A stretch of DNA of 64,000 bases from Desulfoscipio gibsoniae DSM 7213 (GCF_000233715.2 NC_021184.1:868001-932000), one strand, 5' to 3'; shown: positions 26,287 to 35,005, counted from the stretch's first letter. Program-made: numbers and translations. Notes: generated by a model not told the origin, from the sequence alone.

Positions 26287-26338
26287 CTGACCCCATTTAG
26301 GAGGATCTGGAAGACCGGTCAGGTTTTCCAGATCCTCC
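26287..26338. repeat. Palindromic element with CTGACCCC tag
   Basis: GGAGGATCTGGAA (26300-26312) and TTCCAGATCCTCC (26326-26338) are perfect 13-base arms. Just before the stem is GACTGACCCCAT, a tag seen again at 46655. The stretch 26117-26458 has no convincing gene, only a short open piece on the minus strand (see rejected items). Confidence 0.5.
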
Positions 26339-26458
26339 GGGCACTAAGTATCTCATTTAAACCATTCCTCAATTTTTAGTTTCAGACTAAAAGCCTCAGT
26401 TAAAATTGCTGTTTTTCCAGCGACGGTTACGTTCTATGTTATGAAGTGAAGCAACAAA

Positions 26459-26749
26459 CTATGGTCCAGTACCTCCACCAGACCAATAATACCAACCCAG
26501 AAAGTTTTTCTTTACATAAGCGAAATGAATTCCCATTTTTGTTGAAGGGTCAACTAAACCATCTATAGTGTACTGTTGGCCATATCTTTTATCAATATAT
26601 TCAGTTTTCTTTATACTGCAGGTCAAGCTATGGTACGGATTTATAAACAATAGATGTCTCCTAATTGCTAGCTCGGGAGAATAACTTGTGGCGAGGAAGA
26701 TCCCAATAATTATAATGACAAATATAGCAAATAACTTTTTTGCCTTCAA
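26459..26749 (-). CDS. Small membrane-anchored or secreted protein of unknown function
   Basis: A 96-residue protein starting at TTG 26749 after GGAGG. Residues 1-25 form a signal anchor (MKAKKLF, then a strongly hydrophobic stretch). The rest has the form of a small beta-rich domain (CSIKKTEYIDKRYGQQYTI, then GWYYWSGGGTGP at the end). It stands alone, with AT-rich coding unlike the thi operon before it. I recognise no family. Confidence 0.6.
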   Translation of the reverse strand: MKAKKLFAIFVIIIIGIFLATSYSPELAIRRHLLFINPYHSLTCSIKKTEYIDKRYGQQYTIDGLVDPSTKMGIHFAYVKKNFLGWYYWSGGGTGP

Positions 26750-26869
26750 CAGGTTACCTCCTAAGGAATTTCTTGAGCAGTTCTCTGATCCGATGATGTT
26801 TTGTATTGATTTTCGGCTTTTCAGTCAGGCATAATAACCGTATTCAGTATCTCTCAGTAATTTTTCAGT

Positions 26870-28054
26870 CTACTTCGTATGGCTAACGACTACTTGATGC
26901 TTATGTTCCAGAGCAAGCTGTTCAAGCTGCTCTACACGCCCTTTTAAACCTTTGCACAAAGCATCAGTACGTGGCTCATCGATATAAGGAGAACCGGAAA
27001 GTAAAGTTCGAAATTCCTCATCAATATCCCGGAGTGCGGAAAAGTCAATCCAGTTAAGGTTGCCGGCTAAAACAATCTGTTGGGCATGCGTCGGTTTAAA
27101 CGGATGGCTTGGGACATCACCATGCGGATCAATTACTCTTGGAACCTGATCATGCCAGAGGCTTGTGCCGCTGTCAAAAACAGGTGCTGCTCCCACCCAT
27201 GCCAGGGTATCCACATTGCGGACGGCACCAAAGTTTGCGAAATGGCGATCTGTGTTGGCAAGGAGAAAATCAAAAACCAGCAGATAATTCAGAAATTCTT
27301 TCATGTCTGGAATGCCAAGGTGTTCACAGCAAAGAAGAAAATGTTCATACAATGAATGATGGTTGCGCTTCTTTTTACTATTGAAAATGCGATAAGCATT
27401 GACTAGTTCTGTCTCAGGCGTAATGAAATTTTTACATACGCTGTAAGGAATTCCATTCTCCCAAACGAGACTATATGGCACATAAGCAGCACGATTCAAA
27501 CGCCGGTGCAGGGAAGTAGCCAGTACTTCATTGAGGGGTTCCTGCTGAAACGGATTGCTTCCAGATTTAATTAGGCAGCGTTTTCCGTCAATGATTTTCC
27601 ACTTTTTTCGGAGCCATCCATCAGAGGTATTGCAGGGCGACATCAGGTCAAGTTCCCCATGAGGAGAAGCCTGCCCAAAGAGTGCATTGCCTACATCATC
27701 AGAAAATAAGTTCTGAAAAAAGTTAATGCGATCCCAATCAAAGGGATGAGCTTTTGGGTTGATCCAATACTGATCGGAAAGACTCAGACCATAACATTTT
27801 GTAAGTAGCTGCTCCGTGCAAGATACATTCATGATGTTAAGGGCCTCCCGGATACCGGAACGGCTAGCAGGAATGGAACGGCCCCGCCACCAATCGTTCA
27901 GACTTTTTCTATCCGGAAGTCCATTGACAAGGGGAATGCCGACCGGAAGGTATTCCGGATGAATCACCTTGGTGACCTTCAGAATAGTGGCGGTATCATC
28001 ATCTATATTCAGTTCCACTATAGGGGTGCGTTTATTCATCAAGGTGCACATCAT
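26870..28054 (-). CDS. Stand-alone HipA-like kinase-fold protein
   Basis: A 394-residue protein. The C-terminal half carries the HipA catalytic pattern: DFLLANTDRHFANFGAVRN (catalytic Asp and HxxN) followed by APVFDSGTSLW (metal-binding Asp). An upstream KSGSNPFQQEPLNEVLA stretch would be the ATP-binding lobe. HipA toxins phosphorylate tRNA-bound synthetase, but they normally sit next to an HTH antitoxin HipB, and none is visible here. The N-terminal 130 residues are not the usual HipA start. GAGGAGGGA precedes ATG 28054. It may be a regulator or toxin; the role is unproven. Confidence 0.65.
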   Translation of the reverse strand: MMCTLMNKRTPIVELNIDDDTATILKVTKVIHPEYLPVGIPLVNGLPDRKSLNDWWRGRSIPASRSGIREALNIMNVSCTEQLLTKCYGLSLSDQYWINPKAHPFDWDRINFFQNLFSDDVGNALFGQASPHGELDLMSPCNTSDGWLRKKWKIIDGKRCLIKSGSNPFQQEPLNEVLATSLHRRLNRAAYVPYSLVWENGIPYSVCKNFITPETELVNAYRIFNSKKKRNHHSLYEHFLLCCEHLGIPDMKEFLNYLLVFDFLLANTDRHFANFGAVRNVDTLAWVGAAPVFDSGTSLWHDQVPRVIDPHGDVPSHPFKPTHAQQIVLAGNLNWIDFSALRDIDEEFRTLLSGSPYIDEPRTDALCKGLKGRVEQLEQLALEHKHQVVVSHTK

Positions 28055-28344
28055 CGTTTATCCCTCCTCACGGTGTTGTTGATATGTTAGTTTACCATTT
28101 ATAACCTTTTTTCACAAGAGTATGCCCAGGAAATATATAGAGGATCAGTGGAGATCGACTTATATAGTCTAGAAAGTTATTTATAAAGATCTGCTTGGGC
28201 AAACTTTCTTTCATAGGTTTCCATACTTACAATTACCAAATCGCCATAACCGTTTTTTGTAATAAAAACGGCTCTTTATTTTTATGACATGGGTGTCGAA
28301 AAATTTTTTCAGCTTAAGCAACCACAGACGATCACCCCGAATAC

Positions 28345-28380
28345 AAAAAATATACCGTCGCACTAACGACGACGGTATTA
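28345..28380 (-). terminator. Terminator after hicAB
   Basis: Read on the minus strand, ATACCGTCG (28378-28370) pairs with CGACGGTAT (28360-28352), followed by ATTTTTTG. It lies 56 bases past the hicB stop. The rest of 28055-28435 holds another A/T-rich hairpin at about 28248-28274 and no convincing gene. Confidence 0.8.
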
Positions 28381-28435
28381 TGTAAGTAAGTCGGGGGTTT
28401 TGTTTTCGGTGAGGTAACAAAATATGCTCGGTTTT

Positions 28436-28795
28436 TTACTGTTTATACCCGACCCCACGAGATAACTGGTAATTAATATACTGGTTAAGGCTTACATTTT
28501 CCTCTTTTGCCTTCTCAACGAGGATGCGGTGGAGCGACTTAGGAACCCGTACATTAAACTTACCTGAATATTCCTCGCCGGTAGGTTCCGGGATGGGAAG
28601 GCCATCTTCCAGGGCAACCTCAAGCCAACATATTTTTGCGTCCTCAATCATTTTAATCGCTTCCTCTACAGTCTCCCCTTGACTGATGCAACCGGGAAGA
28701 TCCGGGATTGAGACCACGTAACCTCCCTCTTCTGCAGGGGTAATAGTCACCCGGTAAGGTAACGTGAGATAATAATGAAGGTCTTTTTTACTCAT
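28436..28795 (-). CDS. hicB: HicB-type antitoxin with ribbon-helix-helix end
   Basis: A 119-residue antitoxin. The N-terminal partial RNase-H-like fold is seen in YRVTITPAEEGGYVVSIPDLPGC and ISQGETVEEAIKMIEDA; the C-terminus (VRVPKSLHRILVEKAKEENVSLNQYINYQLSRG) is a ribbon-helix-helix DNA-binding segment. It should neutralise the HicA toxin and repress the operon. It overlaps hicA by 8 bases. Confidence 0.92.
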   Translation of the reverse strand: MSKKDLHYYLTLPYRVTITPAEEGGYVVSIPDLPGCISQGETVEEAIKMIEDAKICWLEVALEDGLPIPEPTGEEYSGKFNVRVPKSLHRILVEKAKEENVSLNQYINYQLSRGVGYKQ

Positions 28796-29033
28796 CCTCT
28801 ATCACTCCTTCAAGTGCTGATATAACTTCTTTAACGTATTGGGATTTAATGTGTGGTTCGTTGTGAGGGATAGAAATACTTTTATTGCCTTTTCTGTAGA
28901 TATAATGACTTGAACCCTTACGTGGTTGCCGTCTTTTAAAGCCTTCTCGAATTAATATTTTATCTAGCTCCTCGAATCTAACGTGCCGGGGGTTATTCTT
29001 GATTTTTTCTAAAAGTTTTTCCAGTTTGGTCAC
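28788..29033 (-). CDS. hicA: HicA-type mRNA interferase toxin
   Basis: An 81-residue double-strand RNA-binding-fold toxin that cleaves mRNA. The pattern EGFKRRQPRKGSSHYIYRK with the catalytic His, then ISIPHNEPHIK, is typical. The start is GTG 29033, preceded by GAGGTGAGG. The toxin gene comes first and the antitoxin second, the normal hic order. Confidence 0.92.
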   Translation of the reverse strand: MTKLEKLLEKIKNNPRHVRFEELDKILIREGFKRRQPRKGSSHYIYRKGNKSISIPHNEPHIKSQYVKEVISALEGVIEDE

Positions 29034-29050
29034 GGGGCCTCACCTCATCA

Positions 29051-29064
29051 ATATAGTACTATAT
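29051..29064 (-). promoter_or_regulatory. Candidate HicB operator
   Basis: ATATAGTACTATAT is a perfect 14-base palindrome 17 bases upstream of the hicA start. It overlaps the probable -10 region (TATAGT on the minus strand). The HicB protein here has a DNA-binding end, so autorepression at this site is likely. Confidence 0.5.
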
Positions 29065-30096
29065 TTAGTGGCAGTAGGCAAGGTCATAGACGCATTCCGG
29101 GCTGGGGGGCCGGTCTCAGCGAAGGCCTGGCCATAATCCTATTCAGCTTGTCTGGTATCGTTGGTACCGGTTGGCGGCTTAGTAACGACCTCTATGTCCA
29201 GAAAAACGTGGCGGTACCTTTCCGGATGCGGAATGTCTCCGTACCGGCGATGTGGACATAGGCTTAAAATATTGTGACGTCAATTGGAACAACCAGGGTT
29301 AAATTTCATAATATACCACCTATAATTATTAATAATCAGGCCATAATAACTAGCGTAAGGTTCGTAATGGCCGAGCCAAGATTGTTACAAGGTCGCAAGG
29401 CTTTGTAACAATCGGCCAAAGGTTAATATCGGGTCAAACAGGCTCGGTATTAGCCGGCGGGCAGATCGGTAAATATTCCGGCAGGCTGTATGACAGTCTA
29501 AAGGATTGTCATATGGTCTTAAGGGATGTTTATCGGTCGAGCTAAGATTATTATGGGTGCCGAAAAATTTTATCAACTTTACAACGTAAGTTTAGTTGTT
29601 AAAAATTGTTTGGGTTTGCATCTGTCGAGAGATTGATGCAGGCTCATTAGGTACCCATAATAGTCGAGCAAAGATCATTACGGGTGTCGTAATGGTTCAT
29701 GGCAGTCGAAAGATTGTCGTGGGCTACGTAGATACGCGTAGTGGTTGTAGCGTAGGTCATTACGGGCTTATAACATAGAAACCCTCTCCCTTTTGGAGGA
29801 GGGTTTCTTGTATTGTAGGAATAGTAATATGTCAGAAACCCCCGGCACATTTTCTTATAACAGAAAATGTGTGCCGGGATTATTTTTGGGGGAACCTTAT
29901 TATAGTAAAAGGATTAGTGCATATATGCATATCGGAACGTAAACCTTTTAGGACTGGTTAGGCTACATTAAAAAAATATTCACAGCTCTAGAGAAAAACG
30001 CAAAGGAAAACTATACTGAATGTCGAAAAATATGTAGGGTTTGTCTAAAATTGTTTAATAATTTTTATAAGATTAATGAAATGGAGGTTTGATATC
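29065..30096. repeat. 1-kb non-coding stretch with degenerate repeats and hairpins
   Basis: A motif of the form GTCGAGC.AAGAT..TTA.GGGTG.CG recurs near 29371, 29538 and 29661, with shorter related pieces near 29494 and 29705. ATGGGTGCCGAAAAATTTT at about 29555 matches ATGGGTGTCGAAAAATTTT near 28289 on the other side of hicAB. GATTGTTACAA (29380-29390) and TTGTAACAATC (29403-29413) make a perfect hairpin. Terminator-like hairpins are at 29778-29807 and 29836-29884. No gene is convincing. Confidence 0.55.
29778..29807 (+). terminator. Hairpin in the non-coding region upstream of upp
   Basis: GAAACCCTCTCC pairs with GGAGGAGGGTTTC with one bulged base, and the stem ends in TTTCTTG. A second long stem with CCCGGCACA and TGTGCCGGG arms lies at 29836-29874, followed by ATTATTTTT. 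Confidence 0.55.
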
Positions 30097-30735
30097 TTGA
30101 GTTCAGTTGTTGTAGTGGATCATCCGGTGGCCGGTAACTGTTTGCGTATTTTACGAGACAAACGGACGGAAACTGAGGCCTTTCGCAAGGAAATGAAAAG
30201 GTTGGGTTTACTTTTAGCTATTGAAGCCACCAGGGATATTGAATGTGTGCCGGAGCCTGTAGTAACGCCGCTGGAGATTGAAATAAACTGTCCCAGGCTG
30301 CGTGACGGCAGGATACTGCTGGTGCCTATTTTGCGTGCCGGCCTTGGATTTGTGGATAGTTTTTTGGACATTTTGCCCGCCGCCAAAGTAGCCCATATCG
30401 GTGTAGCCCGGGATCACGACACTTTACAGGCGGTTACTTACCTGGATACCGTGCCGGATCGTTGTGCGGATTTTGACCGGGTATTCGTGGTGGACCCCAT
30501 GCTGGCCACGGGTAACAGCAGCGTCAAAACTTTGGAGATGATCGTTGCCAAAGGCTACAAGCCCGAGCAAATTACTTTGGTATGCGCTCTGGCCGTGGAA
30601 CAGGGGATTGCCCAGGTACATAAAAAGTTTCCGGCGATCAAAATTATTACGGCCGTTATCGACCCGGGTCTAAACGATAAAGCTTATATAGTGCCCGGCC
30701 TGGGGGATGCTGGAGATCGCTTGAACTTAATTTAA
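30097..30735 (+). CDS. upp: Uracil phosphoribosyltransferase
   Basis: A 212-residue enzyme that salvages uracil to UMP with PRPP. Typical motifs: VVVVDHPVAGNCLRILRDKRT at the start, LVPILRAGLGFVDSFL, and the PRPP loop VVDPMLATGNSS. The TTG at 30097 is chosen because ATGGAGGT lies 9-10 bases upstream; the in-frame ATG at 30076 lies before that site. Followed by a uracil permease gene on the same strand. Confidence 0.94.
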   Translation: MSSVVVVDHPVAGNCLRILRDKRTETEAFRKEMKRLGLLLAIEATRDIECVPEPVVTPLEIEINCPRLRDGRILLVPILRAGLGFVDSFLDILPAAKVAHIGVARDHDTLQAVTYLDTVPDRCADFDRVFVVDPMLATGNSSVKTLEMIVAKGYKPEQITLVCALAVEQGIAQVHKKFPAIKIITAVIDPGLNDKAYIVPGLGDAGDRLNLI

Positions 30736-30959
30736 GTTGGTTCCCGCACGTGGTGCCCGGTTTTGTTATTATGGGCCTAATACTCCCGCCTTTTTTGTTA
30801 TAAGGTTTTGCGGGGAATAAATTAATACCGAGGGGAGAGAAATCCTAGTCGGGACTGCTTAACCGTCGTTGCCAAAACTAGAATCGAAAATGAAGTTAGG
30901 CAACCGAAGTAACGGGTGCAATACAAACCAAGTTAAGCTTTCATCGGCTGGGGAATAAA

Positions 30960-32243
30960 TTGTCCAAAAGAGTGATTCAAGTACATGAGCGTTTGCCGCT
31001 GCTGCAGACATTACCGCTGAGTCTGCAGCACCTGTTTGCCATGTTCGGGGCCACCGTGCTGGTGCCTATTTTATTTGATGTGGACCCGGCTACGGTGCTT
31101 TTATTTAACGGCATCGGCACCCTGCTGTACCTGGTGATTTGTAAAGGGGCTATTCCTGCTTATCTTGGCTCTAGCTTTGCCTTTATATCACCGCTTTTGG
31201 TGGTGCTGCCCAAGTACGGATACGAGGCGGCCCTGGGCGGCTTTATTGCCGTGGGACTGGTTTTCTGTGCCGTGGCACTGATTATCAGTGTAGCGGGTAC
31301 CAGGTGGATTGATGTAATATTTCCGCCGGCGGCTATGGGTGCCATTGTGGCCGTCATTGGTTTGGAACTGGCCCCGGTGGCGGCGGAAATGGCCGGTCTG
31401 AACGTCGAAAAGTTGGACCCGGCGGTAATCACCGTTTCCTTGTTTACCCTGGCGGTGACCATTCTGGGTTCGGTGCTGTTTCGCGGTTTTCTGGCCATTA
31501 TACCCATATTAATCGGCATTGTGTCCGGCTACATACTGGCTTTATTCATGGGCATGGTGGATACTTCCTTCATGGCGGCCTATACCAATAAAGAATCCTT
31601 TAAAGAGCTGCTGGAAGCGTTATTCGTGAAGCCAACATTTTACAGGCCTGAGTTTAACCCGGCCGCCATTGCGGTGGTATTGCCGGCCGCGCTGGTGGTT
31701 ATTGCCGAGCATATCGGCCATTTATTTGTCACCAGCAATATCGTGGGAAAAGATTTAGCCAAAGAACCCGGCCTGCACAGGTCCTTGCTGGGTAACGGGT
31801 TGTCCACGGCGATTTCCGGGTTTTTCGGTTCAACGCCCAATACCACTTACGGTGAAAATATCGGCGTACTGGCCATTACCAAGGTGTACAGCGTGTGGGT
31901 AATCGGCGGCGCGGCTATCTTTGCTATATTGTTGTCCTTTATAGGTATACTGGCGGACATCATCAAAAGTATTCCTTCGGCGGTCATGGGCGGGGTATCA
32001 CTGCTGCTTTTCGGCGTAATTGCGGCTTCCGGTATCCGCATGCTGGTGGAAGCCAAAGTGGATTACAATAAGGCTCGTAATTTGATTCTAACCTCGGTGG
32101 TACTGATTGTGGGCGTCAGCGGCGCCCACATAGAGATTGGCGCGGTGACCCTTCAGGGCATGGGCCTGGCCACCGTGGTAGCCATATTGCTTAGCCTGGC
32201 CTTCAGGCTATTTGACGCGCTGGGTCTTACCGAGGATAACTGA
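30960..32243 (+). CDS. uraA: Uracil (uracil/xanthine family) permease
   Basis: A 427-residue NCS2 transporter with about 14 helices. The start QTLPLSLQHLFAMFGATVLVPIL is typical, and the two Glu positions that bind uracil and protons in E. coli UraA appear in VIAEHIGHL and TTYGENIGVLAITK. The TTG start has GGGGAAT upstream. The leader (30736-30959) shows no convincing PyrR or purine riboswitch blocks. Pairing with upp supports uracil as substrate. Confidence 0.92.
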   Translation: MSKRVIQVHERLPLLQTLPLSLQHLFAMFGATVLVPILFDVDPATVLLFNGIGTLLYLVICKGAIPAYLGSSFAFISPLLVVLPKYGYEAALGGFIAVGLVFCAVALIISVAGTRWIDVIFPPAAMGAIVAVIGLELAPVAAEMAGLNVEKLDPAVITVSLFTLAVTILGSVLFRGFLAIIPILIGIVSGYILALFMGMVDTSFMAAYTNKESFKELLEALFVKPTFYRPEFNPAAIAVVLPAALVVIAEHIGHLFVTSNIVGKDLAKEPGLHRSLLGNGLSTAISGFFGSTPNTTYGENIGVLAITKVYSVWVIGGAAIFAILLSFIGILADIIKSIPSAVMGGVSLLLFGVIAASGIRMLVEAKVDYNKARNLILTSVVLIVGVSGAHIEIGAVTLQGMGLATVVAILLSLAFRLFDALGLTEDN

Positions 32244-32304
32244 TCACCGGTGTCCGTGCTCTGGTGCCGCGTGTTGGTACCGCTCGTACTGGTGCCCATA
32301 CACT

Positions 32305-32363
32305 GGTGCCGGGTGTTGAAAGGTTGAAAATCTTAGATTTTCAACCTTTCAACACCCGGCACC
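32305..32363. repeat. Perfect 59-base palindrome (family C)
   Basis: The left arm starts GGTGCCGGGTGTTGAAAGG (32305) and the right arm ends CCTTTCAACACCCGGCACC (32363). The arms are perfect inverted copies of 29 bases around a single T. Upstream, CTGGTGCC units recur three more times from 32260. A half-copy lies at 44661-44690. The stretch 32364-32587 has no gene. Confidence 0.85.
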
Positions 32364-32587
32364 TATCAATTTAAAGTATATCTCGTGTGGACTTTTCGAA
32401 TAGACTTAATAATATTTGCAGACTGGTTATAAGCTGTTAAAGCTCATGAGTGACTAATGGAAAAAAACTGACACTAGAAATGCGCCAAATAAATCGTATC
32501 CCATTAATGGGGGCATAATGAAATGTATTTACACATACCCTGATATACAACTTGGTCTTTAGTACATATATGGGGGGGGAGTGCCAT

Positions 32588-33811
32588 TTGCAGCTAAAAT
32601 TAAACGGCATCTGGTTAGTACTAATTATTTTGACCGGTGTATTCAGCTTGCTTTTTCTGTGGTTTACACTGTTTCCCGGTCGGCCTAGTCCTGAAATTAG
32701 CCAATATTTCAGTGCCCGGCAGGTAAGTCAGGGGCGTGATTACGTGCGGGGAATGCGGCTGGTGTTCATTGGCGGGTTTATCACCCAAACAGTTTTTTTG
32801 CTGTGGCTGGTGTTTGGCGGCCGGGCTGTGGCCATTTCTCGGTGGATTCAGCAGTTCACCGGAGGTGGGCTGGTGAGCTATGTAGCGTTCTTTCTAGTAC
32901 TCTGGCTGCTGCTGCGGCTGATTAACCTGCCCTTTGATCTGTTTGGCAGCTACTACTGGCAGCACCGCTGGGGATTTTCCACCCAGTCGCTGGGGAACTG
33001 GTGGCTGGACTATTTCAAATCGGCCGGTTTGGAAGTAGTGTTGTCCGCCGTGGGGGTGGCTCTGCTGTTCTGGATTATAGGGCGCTGGTCCAGTGCCTGG
33101 TGGCTGGTGGGCGCGGCCTTTTTATCACTGTGGCTGGTGGTGCAAAGCTACCTCTGGCCGGTGCTGGTTTCCCCATTGTTCAACCGCTTTGAGCCCACCA
33201 AAGACCCGGCGGTTATAGCCATGGTGGATGAACTTTCCCAAAAAGCTCAGCTGCCGGTGGACCGGGTGCTGGTGATGGACGCCAGCCAGCGAACCACCAA
33301 GGCCAACGCTTATTTCACCGGCCTGGGCAGTACCAGGCGCATCGTATTGTATGATAACCTCCTTGCTGATTACCCCGCCGATGAGGTCAGGGCGGTGGTG
33401 GCCCATGAAATGGCCCACTGGAGTAAGGGGCATATCATTCAGGGGTTGGGTTTGGGTATACTGGCCAATTTTATCATCTGGGGTTTATTGTTCATCATAC
33501 TGAAGACCACTATACCGTCACCTTACGGTCATTACCCGCCTTACACCTGGGCCGTCATTGTGCTGTTTATGGCGCTGGTTTCCTTTGCCGCCAGCCCGGT
33601 GATGAACCACTTTTCCCGGAACATGGAGTTCGAGGCCGACCGGGTGGGGGTGCAGCTTACGGGTGATGCCCCGGCCGCGGAGCGCTTACAGGTGAATCTG
33701 GCCACCAAGAACTTATCCGATGTGGCTCCGCCGGCCTATATAGAATGGTTTAGCTACAGTCACCCACCTGCCCTGGCCAGGATCAAGGCCATACAGCAGG
33801 CAGCTAAATAA
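32588..33811 (+). CDS. M48 family membrane zinc protease (Ste24/CAAX type)
   Basis: A 407-residue integral membrane peptidase with several helices. The zinc site is HEMAH (about residues 272-276), with the third ligand Glu in EFEADRVG. YYWQHRWGFSTQSLGNWWLDY before the catalytic part is typical of Ste24-like proteins, which in bacteria act in membrane protein quality control. TTG 32588 is chosen because a run of G ending in GAG lies 6 bases upstream. Single gene. Confidence 0.88.
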   Translation: MQLKLNGIWLVLIILTGVFSLLFLWFTLFPGRPSPEISQYFSARQVSQGRDYVRGMRLVFIGGFITQTVFLLWLVFGGRAVAISRWIQQFTGGGLVSYVAFFLVLWLLLRLINLPFDLFGSYYWQHRWGFSTQSLGNWWLDYFKSAGLEVVLSAVGVALLFWIIGRWSSAWWLVGAAFLSLWLVVQSYLWPVLVSPLFNRFEPTKDPAVIAMVDELSQKAQLPVDRVLVMDASQRTTKANAYFTGLGSTRRIVLYDNLLADYPADEVRAVVAHEMAHWSKGHIIQGLGLGILANFIIWGLLFIILKTTIPSPYGHYPPYTWAVIVLFMALVSFAASPVMNHFSRNMEFEADRVGVQLTGDAPAAERLQVNLATKNLSDVAPPAYIEWFSYSHPPALARIKAIQQAAK

Positions 33812-33907
33812 TTGCCCCAACTTCTTTGTCATTAAATATAAAGGTTACAATTAAATGGCATCATAATGCATGGTTGACAATCATTGTCATTAATGGTAAG
33901 CTTATAG

Positions 33908-33940
33908 GAAGGCATCTCGTTTCTGAAACGAGGTGCCTTC
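33908..33940 (+). terminator. Hairpin after the M48 protease gene
   Basis: GAAGGCATCTCGTTTC pairs with GAAACGAGGTGCCTTC (one G-U pair). The tail is only weakly T-rich. Confidence 0.55.
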
Positions 33941-33995
33941 AGCTATATTTATAACAAATTTTACATTTAATGTTATTAGGGGGTAGTAGGCAATC

Positions 33996-34442
33996 ATGCA
34001 GTATCAAGTTGAATTGACAAAGAAAACCTATGAAAAATTAATAGAGGGGCTTGTTAAAGTTGAAGAAGAAAAGGAAAATTTGCTGAATGATTTTTTCCCT
34101 GATGAAATCAAAGAAAGAAACGAGGTTGTGCAAATTATTGAGGAATATGTTTCACGTGTTAGTCAACTGGCCAAAAATATTAAAATAACTGAAACAGCCG
34201 ATAATAACTTGCCCTTTGTATTAATTGGCAGCGAAGTTGATCTGCAGGATCTGGATTACGATGAAACAATAAAGCTGAGAATAGTGCTGCCAATGCAAAA
34301 TAAGGATGGCGATGATGCTTCATGTTTATCACCCATTGGTATTTCTTTATTGCTAAAAAAAGTTGGCGAAGAAGTAGCTGTGCAAACACCGGGCGGTGTT
34401 TTGCGGTACCGGGTTAACTCTGTTTCTTTGCCATTTTTCTAG
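33996..34442 (+). CDS. GreA/GreB-family transcription elongation factor-like protein
   Basis: A 148-residue protein. The N-terminal half is a charged coiled coil (ELTKKTYEKLIEGLVKVEEEKE and IEEYVSRVSQLAKN), the C-terminal half has the FKBP-like Gre domain (VLIGSEVDLQDLDYDE, SPIGISLLLKKVGEEVAVQTPGG). True GreA carries two acidic residues at the coil tip; here that tip region reads FFPDEIKER, so activity is uncertain. It may be a GreA-like regulator that binds RNA polymerase's secondary channel. ATG follows GGGGG with 10 bases. Confidence 0.82.
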   Translation: MQYQVELTKKTYEKLIEGLVKVEEEKENLLNDFFPDEIKERNEVVQIIEEYVSRVSQLAKNIKITETADNNLPFVLIGSEVDLQDLDYDETIKLRIVLPMQNKDGDDASCLSPIGISLLLKKVGEEVAVQTPGGVLRYRVNSVSLPFF

Positions 34443-34552
34443 CTGCAGCGGGAAGGGTGCTGTTCACTGCGTGGGTGTACCGCAAATCAGCCGTTATCTG
34501 GCTTATGGTATAATTAACTTTTTTGCGGGTAGATTGCATTATAAGGAAAATT

Positions 34553-34593
34553 AAAAAAGTCCTGCCCATCTTAATTTTGTGGCAGGACTTTTT
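34553..34593. terminator. Bidirectional terminator
   Basis: GTCCTGCC (34559-34566) pairs with GGCAGGAC (34581-34588); an A-run precedes and a T-run follows. It lies between convergent genes. Confidence 0.85.
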
Positions 34594-34603
34594 ATGTGTG
34601 CGA

Positions 34604-35005
34604 TTATAATTCTTTGCCTAAATCGGGACCGGGCTGACTGTTATAGATATGGGTGACTTTCATAAGGATTGCCGATTTGGGGTTAACATCAGGCATTCCT
34701 GTTTTAACCCAGGCCACCGCTTCCTCAAATGGTTTTCCCGAAGTAACAATGGTGGCCTGCCCCTTAATTTGATAAGCCTGATTTGTTTTCATATCCCAAA
34801 CACTGATGGCTAATTGGGGGTTTTCCTGCATATTTTTCAGGCTTTTATTCATAAAGTTGTCAACCAGCAGGATGGTTTCTTCATCATAAATTTTGACAAA
34901 GTGAATGGGCACAACGTTGGGGACACCATCTTTGGAGGCCGTAGCCACAGGATAAATGGCGGTTTTTTCAAACACATCTTTTACGGCACCGGTAAGCTTT
35001 GGCAT
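34604..35005 (-). CDS. Pyridoxamine 5'-phosphate oxidase-fold protein
   Basis: A 133-residue split-barrel flavin-binding-like protein: ATASKDGVPNVVPIHFVKIYDEETILLVDNFMNKS is the usual start, and MQENPQLAISVWD follows. Members bind FMN or F420-like cofactors or haem and often act as small oxidoreductases. ATG 35005 follows AAAGGAGTG. Substrate unknown. Confidence 0.85.
   Translation of the reverse strand: MPKLTGAVKDVFEKTAIYPVATASKDGVPNVVPIHFVKIYDEETILLVDNFMNKSLKNMQENPQLAISVWDMKTNQAYQIKGQATIVTSGKPFEEAVAWVKTGMPDVNPKSAILMKVTHIYNSQPGPDLGKEL

Noticed and set aside
26187-26300. Short minus-strand piece reading PGQFIAQDLEQQLQERLGVS to a stop
   Set aside because: It looks like the end of a helical protein and could be a gene remnant, but it has no start or family match and runs into the palindrome at 26300.
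28211-28420. Open frame of 69 codons on the minus strand after hicB
   Set aside because: It crosses the hicAB terminator hairpin and has no ribosome binding site.
29596-29778. Open frame of 60 codons on the plus strand
   Set aside because: It consists of the degenerate repeat units and has no ribosome binding site.
30736-30959. Possible PyrR site or purine riboswitch before uraA
   Set aside because: The blocks expected for either were not found; the leader shows no clear terminator.
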